From Chengkuizengella axinellae (GTDB lineage Bacteria > Bacillota > Bacilli > Paenibacillales > KCTC-33759), in NCBI RefSeq assembly GCF_030730905.1, contig NZ_JAVAMP010000001.1, positions 558,001 to 622,000 on the forward strand: a stretch of 64,000 bases of DNA, in the 5' to 3' direction. The notes beneath the pieces are model-generated. The model was given only the letters and a program-made list of their open reading frames with translations. It ran no database searches and was not told the DNA's origin. Below, piece by piece: positions 16,096 through 25,704 of the stretch (positions are counted from its first letter, which is position 1; the number at the start of each line of letters is the position of its first letter). A program made the position numbers and the translations under genes.

Positions 16096-16854
16096 ATGTC
16101 ATATGAAGGATTTGCTAATTATTATGATACTTTAATGGAGGACATGCCCTATCCTCAGTGGATTCAATTCGCTGAAAGCTGTTGGGGCAAACAAAAAACA
16201 CCAAAAACCATTGTAGATCTGGGCTGTGGAACAGGGAACATAACCATTCCTTTAGCAAAGAAAGGATTACATGTTTTTGGAGTAGATCTTTCTACAGAAA
16301 TGCTTTCTATTGCTGCTCAAAAAACAGAGGATCATTTATCAAAAGTGAAACAAAATGGCGGTTCGATCACTTTACTTGAGCAGGATATGAGGGAATTAGA
16401 ACTCCCTGTATGTGTAGATTGTATTGTTTCTTTTTGTGATTGTTATAACTATATTATAAATGAGACTCATGTTGTTCAGTCTTTTCAAAAAGTATATGAT
16501 CACCTTCATCATGAGGGTTTATTTATTTTTGATATGCTGACTGCATTCCAGTTTCAATTTTATGCAGACGAACAACCTTTCATCTATAATGAAGACCAAT
16601 TATCTTATATTTGGACTTGTGAATATGATGACAAGCAACATGAAATTGAGCATGATTTAACTATATTTGCAAAAGAAGATCGTGCAAACTATTTAAAAAC
16701 GAATGAAGTTCATCATCAACGAGCTTATCCTATAGATTGGGTCAAAAGTCAATTAAAGACTATTGGTTTCAAAAATATTCGTTGTTTTGGAGATTTCGAA
16801 TTTGAAGAACCAAGTGATACTACGAACCGTGTTTTTTTTGTAGCAGAGAAATAA
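16096..16854 (+). CDS. yqeM: YqeM-like class I SAM methyltransferase
   Basis: The 252-residue protein has a Rossmann-type methyltransferase fold with motif I VDLGCGTGNITIPLA (about residue 37), the acidic residue of motif II in FGVDLS and a motif IV-like region CIVSFCDCYNYI. It starts at the ATG after TTGAGGAG; an in-frame TTG at 16081 has no ribosome site. By position it is yqeM of the yqeG-yqeM block. The methyl acceptor is unknown. Confidence 0.9.
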   Translation: MSYEGFANYYDTLMEDMPYPQWIQFAESCWGKQKTPKTIVDLGCGTGNITIPLAKKGLHVFGVDLSTEMLSIAAQKTEDHLSKVKQNGGSITLLEQDMRELELPVCVDCIVSFCDCYNYIINETHVVQSFQKVYDHLHHEGLFIFDMLTAFQFQFYADEQPFIYNEDQLSYIWTCEYDDKQHEIEHDLTIFAKEDRANYLKTNEVHHQRAYPIDWVKSQLKTIGFKNIRCFGDFEFEEPSDTTNRVFFVAEK

Positions 16855-16911
16855 CAGTATGAAACTGTTCCTCATTATGTTCTGTATTCAATACCTGAGA
16901 AGCTAACTTAC

Positions 16912-16940
16912 TTGACATCAAAAGGATAAATTTATATAAT
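16912..16940 (+). promoter_or_regulatory. Consensus sigma-A promoter of leuS
   Basis: TTGACA at 16912-16917 and TATAAT at 16935-16940 are perfect and 17 bases apart. Transcription should begin near 16947, just before the T-box leader. Confidence 0.9.
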
Positions 16941-16974
16941 CGAAGAAAATTTGCGAAATCATGGCATGGATTAG

Positions 16975-17180
16975 GAGTAGTAGTTTTTCTCCCATCTTTT
17001 CAGAGAGTCGGTGGTTGGTGAGAACCGATAGATGGTTATAAATGAACTTACCTATGAGCTGGATCGTTTCCCCGCGTTAAGGGTTGGAGTGAGCAGAATA
17101 CAAATGTAGACTGCTAATTAGGGTGGTACCACGGGAATAACCTCTCGTCCCTAGCAATTGCTAAGGATGGAGGTTTTTTT
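16975..17180 (+). promoter_or_regulatory. T-box leader of leuS
   Basis: The leader has the AGGGTGGTACCACG T-box sequence at 17120-17133, which pairs with the uncharged tRNA acceptor end. A terminator stem (ACCTC around 17142, GGAGGT around 17169) with a T-run follows. In stem I the likely specifier codon is CTT at 17047-17049 (Leu). Uncharged tRNA-Leu should favour the antiterminator and raise LeuRS synthesis. All landmarks are seen directly; the specifier is the least certain. Confidence 0.93.
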
Positions 17181-17224
17181 AAATGCCAAAAAAGCTAACA
17201 TTGCACCTTGAAGGAGGATATATT

Positions 17225-19654
17225 ATGTCAACAAATGAACAAGGGTATAGTCCCCAGAAAATTGAGCCTAAATGGCAAAAAATTTGGGAAGAAAATAAAA
17301 CATTTAAAGTAGAAGATAATGATACTAAAGAAAAGTTCTATGCATTAGATATGTTTCCTTATCCCTCTGGGTCTGGTTTACACGTAGGTCATCCAGAAGG
17401 AATGACAGCTACGGATATCATATCTCGCTATAAAAGAATGAAGGGGTATAATGTACTTCACCCGATGGGATGGGATGCATTTGGACTTCCTGCTGAACAA
17501 CATGCAATAAATACAGGTGAACATCCCAAGGAATTTACCATCCAAAACATAAATAATTTCCGCAGACAAATTAAATCATTAGGGTTTTCATATGATTGGG
17601 ATCGTGAAATCAGTACAACAGATGAAGACTATTATAAATGGACACAATGGATTTTCATTCAGTTATATAAAAAAGGACTAGCTTATGTTGATGAGATATC
17701 AGTTAATTGGTGCCCAGCTTTAGGAACAGTACTTGCCAATGAAGAAGTTATAGATGGATTAAGTGAACGTGGTGGACATCCAGTTATACGTAAACCAATG
17801 CGTCAATGGGTGTTGAAAATTACAGAGTATGCAGAAAGACTACTAGAAGACTTAGAAGAATTAGATTGGACAGAAAGTATCAAGGATATGCAGCGTAATT
17901 GGATTGGAAAATCTGTTGGTGCTGAAGTTTACTTTGATATCCAGAATTTTGAAAAAGAGAAGCTGACTGTTTTCACTACAAGACCAGATACATTGTTTGG
18001 AGCAACCTATTGTGTGCTTGCACCTGAACATCCATTTGTAGATCAAATAACAACGTCTGAGCAAAAGGAAAGCGTAAAACAATATAAAGAAATGGCTGCT
18101 CGCAAAAGTGATTTAGAAAGAACAGATTTGGCTAAAGATAAAACGGGTGTATTTACAGGAGCATACGCTTTGAATCCTGTAAACGGAGCAAAAGTTCCAA
18201 TTTGGATTTCTGATTATGTACTTATTAGTTATGGAACAGGAGCGATCATGGCTGTACCTGGACATGATCAACGTGATTGGGAATTTGCAAAACAATTTGA
18301 TATTGAGATCATCGAAGTGATTCAAGGTGGAGATTTGTCAAAAGAAGCTTATTCAGGTGATGGGGAACATGTGAATTCAGAATTCTTAAATGGTCTTAAA
18401 AATGAAGAAGCTATTTCAACGATGATAGATTGGTTATCTGAACATAACAAAGGACAAAGTAAAACTACCTATCGTTTAAGAGACTGGTTGTTTAGCCGTC
18501 AACGTTACTGGGGAGAGCCAATCCCAATTCTTCACCTAGAAGATGGAACAATGAAACCAGTTCCTGAAGATCAGCTGCCATTGTTATTACCTGATGTAGA
18601 TCAGATTCAACCATCAGGCACTGGCGAATCTCCTTTGGCTAATGTTGAAGAATGGGTAAATACGATTGATCCTGAAACAGGTCAAAAAGCTAGAAGAGAA
18701 ACGAATACAATGCCGCAATGGGCCGGAAGCTGCTGGTATTATTTGCGATATATTGATCCGAATAATAAAGATGAGTTATGTTCTAAGGAATTACAGGAAA
18801 AATGGCTTCCAGTAGATCTTTATATTGGAGGAGCAGAACATGCCGTTCTTCACTTATTATATGCAAGGTTCTGGCATAAAGTATTGTATGATATTGGAGT
18901 AGTTTCTACAAAAGAACCTTTTCATAAATTAGTGAACCAAGGTATGATTTTAGGACCTAACAATGAAAAAATGAGCAAATCCCGTGGCAATGTCATTAAT
19001 CCTGATGTAATTGTAAATGAATATGGAGCAGATACATTAAGAATGTATGAGATGTTTATGGGGCCTTTAGAAGCTACTAAGCCTTGGAATACGAATGGCG
19101 TTGAGGGTATTTACAAATTCTTGAATCGTGTATGGCGTTTGTTCATTTCTGATGACGGAACATTGAATAATAAAATTGTAAAAGATGCTGGGGATTCATT
19201 TAATAAAACTTGGCATAGAACGATAAAAAAAGTTACGGAAGATTATGAAGGACTTCGTTTTAACACAGCGATCAGTCAAATGATGATATTTGTAAACGAT
19301 GCATATAAAGCTGATCAACTGCCAAAAGATGCAATGTCTCATTTCGTACAATTGTTAGCACCTATTGCTCCACATATATCTGAAGAATTGTGGCAGCGTT
19401 TAGGTAATGAGAATACGATTACTTATACATCATGGCCAACTTTTGATGAGAAATGGATTGTTGATGATGTAGTAGAAATTGTAGTGCAAATAAAAGGGAA
19501 AATCATTGACCGCATTAACGTACCTAAGAACCTGGACAAAGAAGAATTAGAAAAAACAGTCTTGGAACTTGAAAAGGTGAAAACAGCAATAGCCGGTAAA
19601 ACAATTCGAAAGGTTATTGCTGTTCCAGGAAAACTTGTTAATATTGTTGTTTAA
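17225..19654 (+). CDS. leuS: Leucyl-tRNA synthetase
   Basis: The 809-residue class I enzyme charges tRNA-Leu. The HIGH-type motif lies in [15 protein letters not shown] (about residue 43), the editing domain CP1 contains [20 protein letters not shown], and the KMSKS loop is in [11 protein letters not shown] (about residue 581). A C-terminal anticodon-binding domain is complete. The ATG at 17225 follows AAGGAGG by 8 bases; the in-frame ATG at 17183 directly after the terminator is rejected. It is placed between yqeM and comER and ends only 22 bases before the convergent comER. Confidence 0.97.
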   Translation: MSTNEQGYSPQKIEPKWQKIWEENKTFKVEDNDTKEKFYALDMFPYPSGSGLHVGHPEGMTATDIISRYKRMKGYNVLHPMGWDAFGLPAEQHAINTGEHPKEFTIQNINNFRRQIKSLGFSYDWDREISTTDEDYYKWTQWIFIQLYKKGLAYVDEISVNWCPALGTVLANEEVIDGLSERGGHPVIRKPMRQWVLKITEYAERLLEDLEELDWTESIKDMQRNWIGKSVGAEVYFDIQNFEKEKLTVFTTRPDTLFGATYCVLAPEHPFVDQITTSEQKESVKQYKEMAARKSDLERTDLAKDKTGVFTGAYALNPVNGAKVPIWISDYVLISYGTGAIMAVPGHDQRDWEFAKQFDIEIIEVIQGGDLSKEAYSGDGEHVNSEFLNGLKNEEAISTMIDWLSEHNKGQSKTTYRLRDWLFSRQRYWGEPIPILHLEDGTMKPVPEDQLPLLLPDVDQIQPSGTGESPLANVEEWVNTIDPETGQKARRETNTMPQWAGSCWYYLRYIDPNNKDELCSKELQEKWLPVDLYIGGAEHAVLHLLYARFWHKVLYDIGVVSTKEPFHKLVNQGMILGPNNEKMSKSRGNVINPDVIVNEYGADTLRMYEMFMGPLEATKPWNTNGVEGIYKFLNRVWRLFISDDGTLNNKIVKDAGDSFNKTWHRTIKKVTEDYEGLRFNTAISQMMIFVNDAYKADQLPKDAMSHFVQLLAPIAPHISEELWQRLGNENTITYTSWPTFDEKWIVDDVVEIVVQIKGKIIDRINVPKNLDKEELEKTVLELEKVKTAIAGKTIRKVIAVPGKLVNIVV

Positions 19655-19676
19655 AATTAGAATTGTTGAATAAACT

Positions 19677-20510
19677 CTAATTTTTGCTTGAATCGTAGAA
19701 CATGGATTCTACTTTATTCAAATCCTCTTCATATTTTGCATGAGTGGTTTGAATAAGTTGATTAAAAACACCATCTAGTTCGTTTGACATCAATTTAATA
19801 CCCTCAGCGGTTATTCCTCCAGGAACACAAACGCGTTCTGTTAAAGTTTCTGGAGTGAATCCCCCTGAGGTTAATAACTTTCCAGTACCTAATACCATCT
19901 CACTAGCTAATCTAGTTGCCTCTTCTCTAGGAATTCCAGTTTCCTTCACTGCCGCTTCCACAAAGTTTTGAATGAAAAAGGCTAAAAAGGCTGGACCACA
20001 GCTAGAGATATCGGATGTAACCCTCGTAAATTTTTCTGAAATTCGTAATGGTTCACTAATTGGTTTTAATAACTCTTCCAACGTTTGTTTATCTTCTTCA
20101 GTTATTTTATTTCCATACATACACAAAGAGGCTCCACTGCATTCATGATTTGTAATACTAGGTATTATTTTTGCTATTTTACAAGGAAGCTGGTCCTCAA
20201 GGTGTTTAATTAAAATCGGACTAGTAATGGAAACAATGATTTGAGAAGGAAGCAGTACATTTTTAATTTCATCTATTACATTTTTAAATTCTAAAGGTTT
20301 CACACAAATAAAAATAATATCACTTTCTAATGCAACTTCAATATTGGATGGATAGATACGAAGGTCTGGGTATTGGTCCGTTAACTTCTGTGTTTTGCTC
20401 TTCGTTCGATTGCTTGCTGCAATTTGCTTTGGTTCCAAGGCTTCGGATTGAATGAAAGCCTCTATTAATATACTTCCCATACTCCCAGTTCCAATGAATC
20501 CTAAATTCAT
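19677..20510 (-). CDS. comER: ComER, pyrroline-5-carboxylate reductase-like protein
   Basis: The 277-residue protein is related to ProC: N-terminal NAD(P)-binding GFIGTGSMGSIL, CVKPLEFKNVI and SITSPILI blocks and a C-terminal dimerisation domain with SCGPAFLAFFIQNFVEAA and VCVPGGITAEGIKLM. In B. subtilis comER is transcribed divergently from comEABC and influences sporulation/Spo0A rather than DNA uptake. Here it is also on the strand opposite to comEA, but about 8.7 kb of sugar genes separate them. Start ATG (a GTG lies one codon earlier) after GGAGGG. Confidence 0.9.
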   Translation of the reverse strand: MNLGFIGTGSMGSILIEAFIQSEALEPKQIAASNRTKSKTQKLTDQYPDLRIYPSNIEVALESDIIFICVKPLEFKNVIDEIKNVLLPSQIIVSITSPILIKHLEDQLPCKIAKIIPSITNHECSGASLCMYGNKITEEDKQTLEELLKPISEPLRISEKFTRVTSDISSCGPAFLAFFIQNFVEAAVKETGIPREEATRLASEMVLGTGKLLTSGGFTPETLTERVCVPGGITAEGIKLMSNELDGVFNQLIQTTHAKYEEDLNKVESMFYDSSKN

Positions 20511-20755
20511 CACGAAACCCTCCTATAATCATTCATTCTGTTACGCATATAGCCAAATAATATGCTACCATTATGTATATGATGGAGCATGAATAAACAT
20601 GTAGACTTTTTTTACTTTAAAGTGAAAATGTGCTAATGTGACAGAGTGAATATCATGATGATTTTTACTGAATATGGTTCAATATTTAAATTTGTGGTAA
20701 AATTTCAATTGGTAAAGAAAGTATTTGTATTTTTATTTCCCTTGGAGTGATGAAT

Positions 20756-21766
20756 ATGGCAACCATTAGAGATATTTCAAAATTAGCTGGTGTTTCTGTT
20801 ACTACGGTCTCAAGAGCATTAAATCATTATGATGATGTAAGTCCTACTACAAAACAAAAAATAATTGAGATTGCGAAAGAAATTGGATATGTACCGAATC
20901 GTTCAGCTCAAAATCTAGTAAAAAATCAAAATAATACGCTTGCCATCATTCTTTCAGGATTAGAAAAAAATGGAGGAAAGGATAATATTATATACCGCCT
21001 TCTTAGTGGAATGTACAGTTATTCTGAATCTGTAAATTATGAGGTCGTATTATATACAACTAGCTCGGCTCATCAAAGAGAAAAAACTTACGTTCAATTT
21101 TGCAGAGAACACAATATTGGAGGGGCCGTTTTAAATGGGATAAGACTAGATGATCCTTATTTTAAAGAGCTGGTCAATAGTGATCTTCCTTGCGTTTTGA
21201 TAGATATTCCCGCCATAGGAGGAAACACAAGCAGTATATCTATTCACAATAAACAAGCTGCAAACGATGCTGTTTCCTATTTAATAGAGCAGAACCATAA
21301 ACATATTGGTATGATCAATGGACATGGCGAAGCCTCTGTTTCTTTAGAAAGGTATGAAGGATATGTGATGGCCCTTAACAAGTACAAAATAGAAATAAAT
21401 GAACAGTATATTGTTCATGCAGATTTTCAGCAAAATGTGGCTTATGAAAAAACAAAGCAGTTATTGAACAAATGTCCAGAAATTACGGCGTTGTTTTGTG
21501 CCAGTGATATGATGGCATTAGGTGCTATGAAAGCAATGAAGGAAATGAATTTGAAAATACCAGATGATATCTCAGTTATCGGATTTGATGATATTCCTTT
21601 AGCTGAATTTGCTACACCTCCTTTAACAACGATGGAACAGGATTTTTATAGAATGGGGGAAGAGGCTGCTAGACAATTATTGAAAATGATTAAACATGAA
21701 AAAACCGAAAGAAATATTTTTTTAGAGCATAATCTTATTGTCAGAAATAGTGTGCGTATGTTATAG
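20756..21766 (+). CDS. LacI family transcriptional repressor
   Basis: The 336-residue regulator has the N-terminal helix-turn-helix ATIRDISKLAGVSVTTVSRA and hinge, then a periplasmic-binding-protein-like effector domain (ISVIGFDDIPLAEFATPPLTT near residue 275). The start at 20756 follows TTGGAG. Directly downstream lie three near-identical palindromes with a central CG, the usual operator type for this family. It therefore most likely controls the GH65/ABC sugar operon; the effector would be the imported sugar or its phosphate. Confidence 0.93.
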   Translation: MATIRDISKLAGVSVTTVSRALNHYDDVSPTTKQKIIEIAKEIGYVPNRSAQNLVKNQNNTLAIILSGLEKNGGKDNIIYRLLSGMYSYSESVNYEVVLYTTSSAHQREKTYVQFCREHNIGGAVLNGIRLDDPYFKELVNSDLPCVLIDIPAIGGNTSSISIHNKQAANDAVSYLIEQNHKHIGMINGHGEASVSLERYEGYVMALNKYKIEINEQYIVHADFQQNVAYEKTKQLLNKCPEITALFCASDMMALGAMKAMKEMNLKIPDDISVIGFDDIPLAEFATPPLTTMEQDFYRMGEEAARQLLKMIKHEKTERNIFLEHNLIVRNSVRML

Positions 21767-21775
21767 TGATCTCAA

Positions 21776-21790
21776 CCGAAACGTTTTGGG
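21776..21790. promoter_or_regulatory. LacI-type operator O1
   Basis: CCGAAACGTTTTGGG is a palindrome centred at 21782.5 and lies 9 bases after the LacI stop codon. It recurs at 21820-21834 and 21875-21889. Confidence 0.75.
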
Positions 21791-21819
21791 AAAAGAAGCG
21801 GTATTTTTTTGAGAATAAA

Positions 21820-21834
21820 TCGAAACGTTTTGGA
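21820..21834. promoter_or_regulatory. LacI-type operator O2
   Basis: TCGAAACGTTTTGGA, centre 21826.5, is 44 bases from O1. Confidence 0.75.
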
Positions 21835-21874
21835 AGAGGTATTTAAATGTGATACAGATTTTTTTAGGTGAAAT

Positions 21875-21889
21875 CCGAAACGTTTTGGG
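21875..21889. promoter_or_regulatory. LacI-type operator O3
   Basis: CCGAAACGTTTTGGG, identical to O1, is centred at 21881.5, 55 bases from O2 and about 30 bases before the chosen GH65 start codon. Confidence 0.75.
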
Positions 21890-21920
21890 AAGGGGTGATT
21901 TTCTCGGTTTGGAGCATAAA

Positions 21921-24275
21921 ATGATGAATTATGATACAGGAAGTGAAGAGTGGAAAAACTGGATTATTTCTGAACGAAGCTTTAATAAGAAGTATTTAGG
22001 CAAGTGTGAATCTATCATGGTTTTAGGAAATGGATATATGGGAGTAAGGAGTGCAACCGAAGAAGCTTATATTGGTGAAAAAAGAAATACTTTCGTAGCC
22101 GGAACATTTAATAGGTTTGACCAAAATGAAGTAACAGAATTACCGAATGCAGCCGATTTGATTCAATTGGATATTGAAGTGAATGGGGAAGTATTGGATT
22201 TAACAAAAGGAACAATCCACAATTACAATAGACAGCTGAATTTACGAACAGGTGAATTATGCAGAAGTTTTACCTGGGTTTTAACATCTGGTGAAGAATA
22301 TGATTTTCGTTTTAAAAGGTTTATATCGCTAGTTGATTTACATTTAATTGGTCAAAAGATAGAAATTATACCCAGGAATTGCAATAGTTCAATTAAAATT
22401 ACATCTGGTATCAACGGACAACTAACAAATTCAGGAGTTCAACATTTTTCTGAAGGTGATCAACGATTATATGAAAATAAATATCTCCAGCTCGTTCAAA
22501 CCACAACAGAATCTAAAATTGATTTTCTTATGAATATGGTACATAATTTCAAAATAAATGAGCAGATATTTACCCCAGAATCAATGATTCATATGGATAG
22601 AAGAAAGATTTACTTTCATTTTGATACTTCAGTCAATAAAGGCCAAACACTTATGTTGGAGAAGATATCTACGATTCAAACTTCAAGAGATAGAAATTTA
22701 GGAAATATATCACTTCGTGAACTAAAGAATATTAGCTATGCTCATTTAAAAAAACAAAGTAGCAAAGGCTATGAAACACTCTTCATAGAAAGTGTAAAAG
22801 CATGGGAGACAAGAGTGTGGAAGCAATATGGAATGGAAATAGAAAGTGAGCATGAATTTGATCAATTAGCGATAAGGTTTGCACATTATCATTTAACAAT
22901 TATGACACCTGCCCATGACAATCGAATGAATATCGGGGCAAAAGGATTAAGTGGTGAAGGTTACAAGGGTCATACGTTTTGGGATACAGAAATTTTTATT
23001 CTTCCTTTTTGGATATACAGTGCCCCAAAAACTGCGCGTTCTTTATTGGAGTACCGTTTTTTTTCTTTATCAGGAGCTCATAAAAAGGCAAATGAAAACG
23101 GATACAAAGGTGCGATGTACCCCTGGGAATCAGCATGGTTAGATGATGGAGAGGTTACTCCTGTATGGGGAGCAGCAGATATTGTGACTGGGGAGCAAAC
23201 GAAAATATGGTCAGGGTTTATTGAACAGCATATTACTGCTGATGTGGCTTATGCAGTTAGGCAGTATTTCCAGGTGACAAACGATAATGAATTTATGAAT
23301 GAGTTTGGATTTGAGTTGCTTTTTGATACAGCAAAATTTTGGTGCTCTCGATTAGAGTGGAGCATAAAGGACAGACAGTATCATATTAATGATGTAGTTG
23401 GACCAGATGAATATAAGGAACATGTTAACAATAATGCATTTACGAATTATATGGCATATTGGACAATGAAAAATGCGCTTGCTTATGCTCACTTATTAAA
23501 AAAGCAAAAACAATCTATTTTTCAAAAGTTAAATGCCAAATTGAACCTGACTAAAGAAATGTTGAAATGGGAAGAAAGATTGGAACTAATTTATTTGCCG
23601 AAACCAACAGCAAATAACCTAGTAATACCGCAGGACGATACTTATTTACAAAAAAAAGAGATCGATTTAACAAAGTATAAAGAGCAAGATGAAGTAGGAA
23701 CTATTTTTAACGATTATAACCTTGAACAGGTGAATGAGATTCAAGTATCGAAGCAAGCAGATATTATGGCTTTATTTTATTTATTAGAAGATTATTTTTC
23801 TTCTGAGGTCAAAGCAGCCAATTGGAATTATTACGAGCCAAAAACGCTGCATGATTCATCCTTAAGTTTGTCCATTCATAGCGTTTTAGCTAGTGATTTA
23901 GGTGATAGTAATTTAGCTTATCGTTTATTTAAAAAAGCGTCCACTATTGATCTTGGTTCCAATATGAAATCAAGTGATCATGGGATTCATGCAGCTTCTT
24001 TAGGCGGGATATGGCAGTGTGTAGTTAATGGATTTGGTGGGATTCGTGTGTTGGAGGGACAGTTAAGAATTGAACCTAAGTTACCAGAGAATTGGAGTAA
24101 GCTAGTTTTCCCTATTTATTGGCATGGTGATAGATTAAAAGTTGTGATCACTAAAGAAAGCGTTATCATAGAAAATATAACAAAAGAAAATAAAAGAATT
24201 GAATTTTTAAACCATGAAAATCTTTATATTTTGATTGATAAAATTACGATACAACACAATCATTCAGAAAAGTAA
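21921..24275 (+). CDS. Glycoside hydrolase family 65 phosphorylase
   Basis: The 784-residue enzyme belongs to GH65 (maltose, kojibiose, nigerose or trehalose phosphorylases), which split a disaccharide with phosphate to glucose and beta-glucose 1-phosphate. The family block VLGNGYMGVRSA is near residue 34, GHTFWDTEIFILPFW near 350 and the catalytic glutamate in VVGPDEYKEHVNNNAFTNY near 495. The ATG at 21921 is chosen; an in-frame GTG at 21849 would place operator O3 inside the gene. A beta-phosphoglucomutase gene in the same operon fits the product. Which alpha-glucobiose is the substrate cannot be read from the sequence. Confidence 0.92.
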   Translation: MMNYDTGSEEWKNWIISERSFNKKYLGKCESIMVLGNGYMGVRSATEEAYIGEKRNTFVAGTFNRFDQNEVTELPNAADLIQLDIEVNGEVLDLTKGTIHNYNRQLNLRTGELCRSFTWVLTSGEEYDFRFKRFISLVDLHLIGQKIEIIPRNCNSSIKITSGINGQLTNSGVQHFSEGDQRLYENKYLQLVQTTTESKIDFLMNMVHNFKINEQIFTPESMIHMDRRKIYFHFDTSVNKGQTLMLEKISTIQTSRDRNLGNISLRELKNISYAHLKKQSSKGYETLFIESVKAWETRVWKQYGMEIESEHEFDQLAIRFAHYHLTIMTPAHDNRMNIGAKGLSGEGYKGHTFWDTEIFILPFWIYSAPKTARSLLEYRFFSLSGAHKKANENGYKGAMYPWESAWLDDGEVTPVWGAADIVTGEQTKIWSGFIEQHITADVAYAVRQYFQVTNDNEFMNEFGFELLFDTAKFWCSRLEWSIKDRQYHINDVVGPDEYKEHVNNNAFTNYMAYWTMKNALAYAHLLKKQKQSIFQKLNAKLNLTKEMLKWEERLELIYLPKPTANNLVIPQDDTYLQKKEIDLTKYKEQDEVGTIFNDYNLEQVNEIQVSKQADIMALFYLLEDYFSSEVKAANWNYYEPKTLHDSSLSLSIHSVLASDLGDSNLAYRLFKKASTIDLGSNMKSSDHGIHAASLGGIWQCVVNGFGGIRVLEGQLRIEPKLPENWSKLVFPIYWHGDRLKVVITKESVIIENITKENKRIEFLNHENLYILIDKITIQHNHSEK

Positions 24276-24299
24276 TTTGAAGAAATGAGGAGGTCAAGC

Positions 24300-25601
24300 A
24301 TGAAAAAAGTTAGTGTATTTGTCATCATATTTATGTTTATTTTTGCTTTGGCTGGATGTTCAAATTCCAATGGAGATGAAGCAGATAATGGGGTGAAAAC
24401 GTCAGACAAACCTAGTGATTCGAATACTGCTGATGCAACTGAGGTTCAGACGGAAAATAGTTTAGAAGGACTAACACTTACTGTTGGACGTTGGGGAGGT
24501 AATGATGCGGAAACGGCAGCTTTTCAACAAATGGTAGATGAGTTTACTGCCTCTACGGGTGTGGAAGTACAGGAAAAAGTATATTCAGATTACAATACAG
24601 AGCTTCAAGCAGAGTTGATAGGTGGAACCGCACCGGATGTATTTTATGTTGATGCTTACATGGCTCCCTTTTATATTCAACAAGGAGTATTGCTGCCATT
24701 AGATGAGGATGAATTTGAATTAGATCAGTTTTATGAGCCTTTAAAAAATGCCTTTAATAAAGATGGGAATTATTATGCAATCAGCAAAGATTATTCAACC
24801 TTAGCGTTGTACTACAATAAAAAATGGGTGAATGAAGATGATGTTCCAGCTACATTAGAAGAAATTTGGAACGGTGAGTTTCTAACAAATCTTCAATCTC
24901 AATTATCTGATGGTGCTGCAGCAATGACGTATAATCAAGATTTGGCTAGAAATATGTTTTACGCAGAATCTGGTGGGATCTCGGTGATTAGAGATGACAT
25001 TTATTCTAATTTGAGTGATGCTCAGCTTGTAAATAATCTAACCCCTTTATATGATGCTGCAATTGCTAAAAAAATAGTGACACCGCAGGATTTAGGGTTT
25101 GGTTGGAATGGTGATGCATTCGGAAATGAAAAAACAGCTTTGATGATAGAAGGAAACTGGGTCTTAGGATTTTTAGAACAAAACTTCCCTGATGTTGAAT
25201 TTGGAGTTGTTGAAACTCCAACTTTTAGTGGAGAAAAGGGTACGATGGTATTCACAGTCGGTTATGGGATCAATGCAAACACGAAGGAAGAAGCAGCGGC
25301 TAAAGTGTTTATTAAATTTGCTACAGGTACAAAGGGAATGGCTACATGGACAACGGGAGCAGGAGTTTTACCTTCGCGCATGGATGTCACTGAAGCTACG
25401 AATGTAGAGAGTGACCCTCTTAAAGTACCTCATATTGCTGGGGCAGCTTATGCAACACCTTGGCAAAAAGGAACCACAATGGATACGATCAATAATGAGT
25501 ATAGAAATTATGCACCTTCAGTTGTAAGTGGAGAGCGTACATTGGATGAAGCATTAAAAAAAGCTGAAGATGAAGCGAACAGTATTATTGAAGCAAATTG
25601 A
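24300..25601 (+). CDS. Sugar ABC transporter substrate-binding lipoprotein
   Basis: The 433-residue protein is a MalE-type extracellular binding protein (family 1). A lipoprotein signal ends at LAGC (Cys20). Typical segments are VGRWGGNDAETAAF, GTAPDVFYVDAYMAPFY and YYAISKDYSTLALYYNK. The ATG at 24300 follows AGGAGG by 6 bases. It stands before two permease genes, so it delivers the sugar processed by GH65. A stem-loop follows the gene. Confidence 0.94.
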   Translation: MKKVSVFVIIFMFIFALAGCSNSNGDEADNGVKTSDKPSDSNTADATEVQTENSLEGLTLTVGRWGGNDAETAAFQQMVDEFTASTGVEVQEKVYSDYNTELQAELIGGTAPDVFYVDAYMAPFYIQQGVLLPLDEDEFELDQFYEPLKNAFNKDGNYYAISKDYSTLALYYNKKWVNEDDVPATLEEIWNGEFLTNLQSQLSDGAAAMTYNQDLARNMFYAESGGISVIRDDIYSNLSDAQLVNNLTPLYDAAIAKKIVTPQDLGFGWNGDAFGNEKTALMIEGNWVLGFLEQNFPDVEFGVVETPTFSGEKGTMVFTVGYGINANTKEEAAAKVFIKFATGTKGMATWTTGAGVLPSRMDVTEATNVESDPLKVPHIAGAAYATPWQKGTTMDTINNEYRNYAPSVVSGERTLDEALKKAEDEANSIIEAN

Positions 25602-25643
25602 TCCATAAATTTCCCCAAGAATAACACCTATAAATTATTAAAT

Positions 25644-25687
25644 GAATTTAGCTTCCTCTAGTTAGAAGTTGGGGGAAGCTGAATTTC
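25644..25687 (+). other. Intercistronic stem-loop after the binding-protein gene
   Basis: AATTTAGCTTCC (25645-25656) pairs with GGAAGCTGAATT (25674-25685), with one G-U pair and no T-run. Such hairpins often stabilise the upstream message so that the binding protein is made in excess over the permeases. Confidence 0.6.
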
Positions 25688-25704
25688 TAAAGGACTGGTG
25701 ATAT

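Noticed and set aside
17183-17224. Earlier in-frame ATG of leuS
   Set aside because: It would start immediately after the T-box terminator without a ribosome site and give an N-terminus foreign to LeuRS.
21849-21920. Upstream GTG start of the GH65 gene
   Set aside because: It would place a LacI operator inside the coding region and add residues not found in the family.
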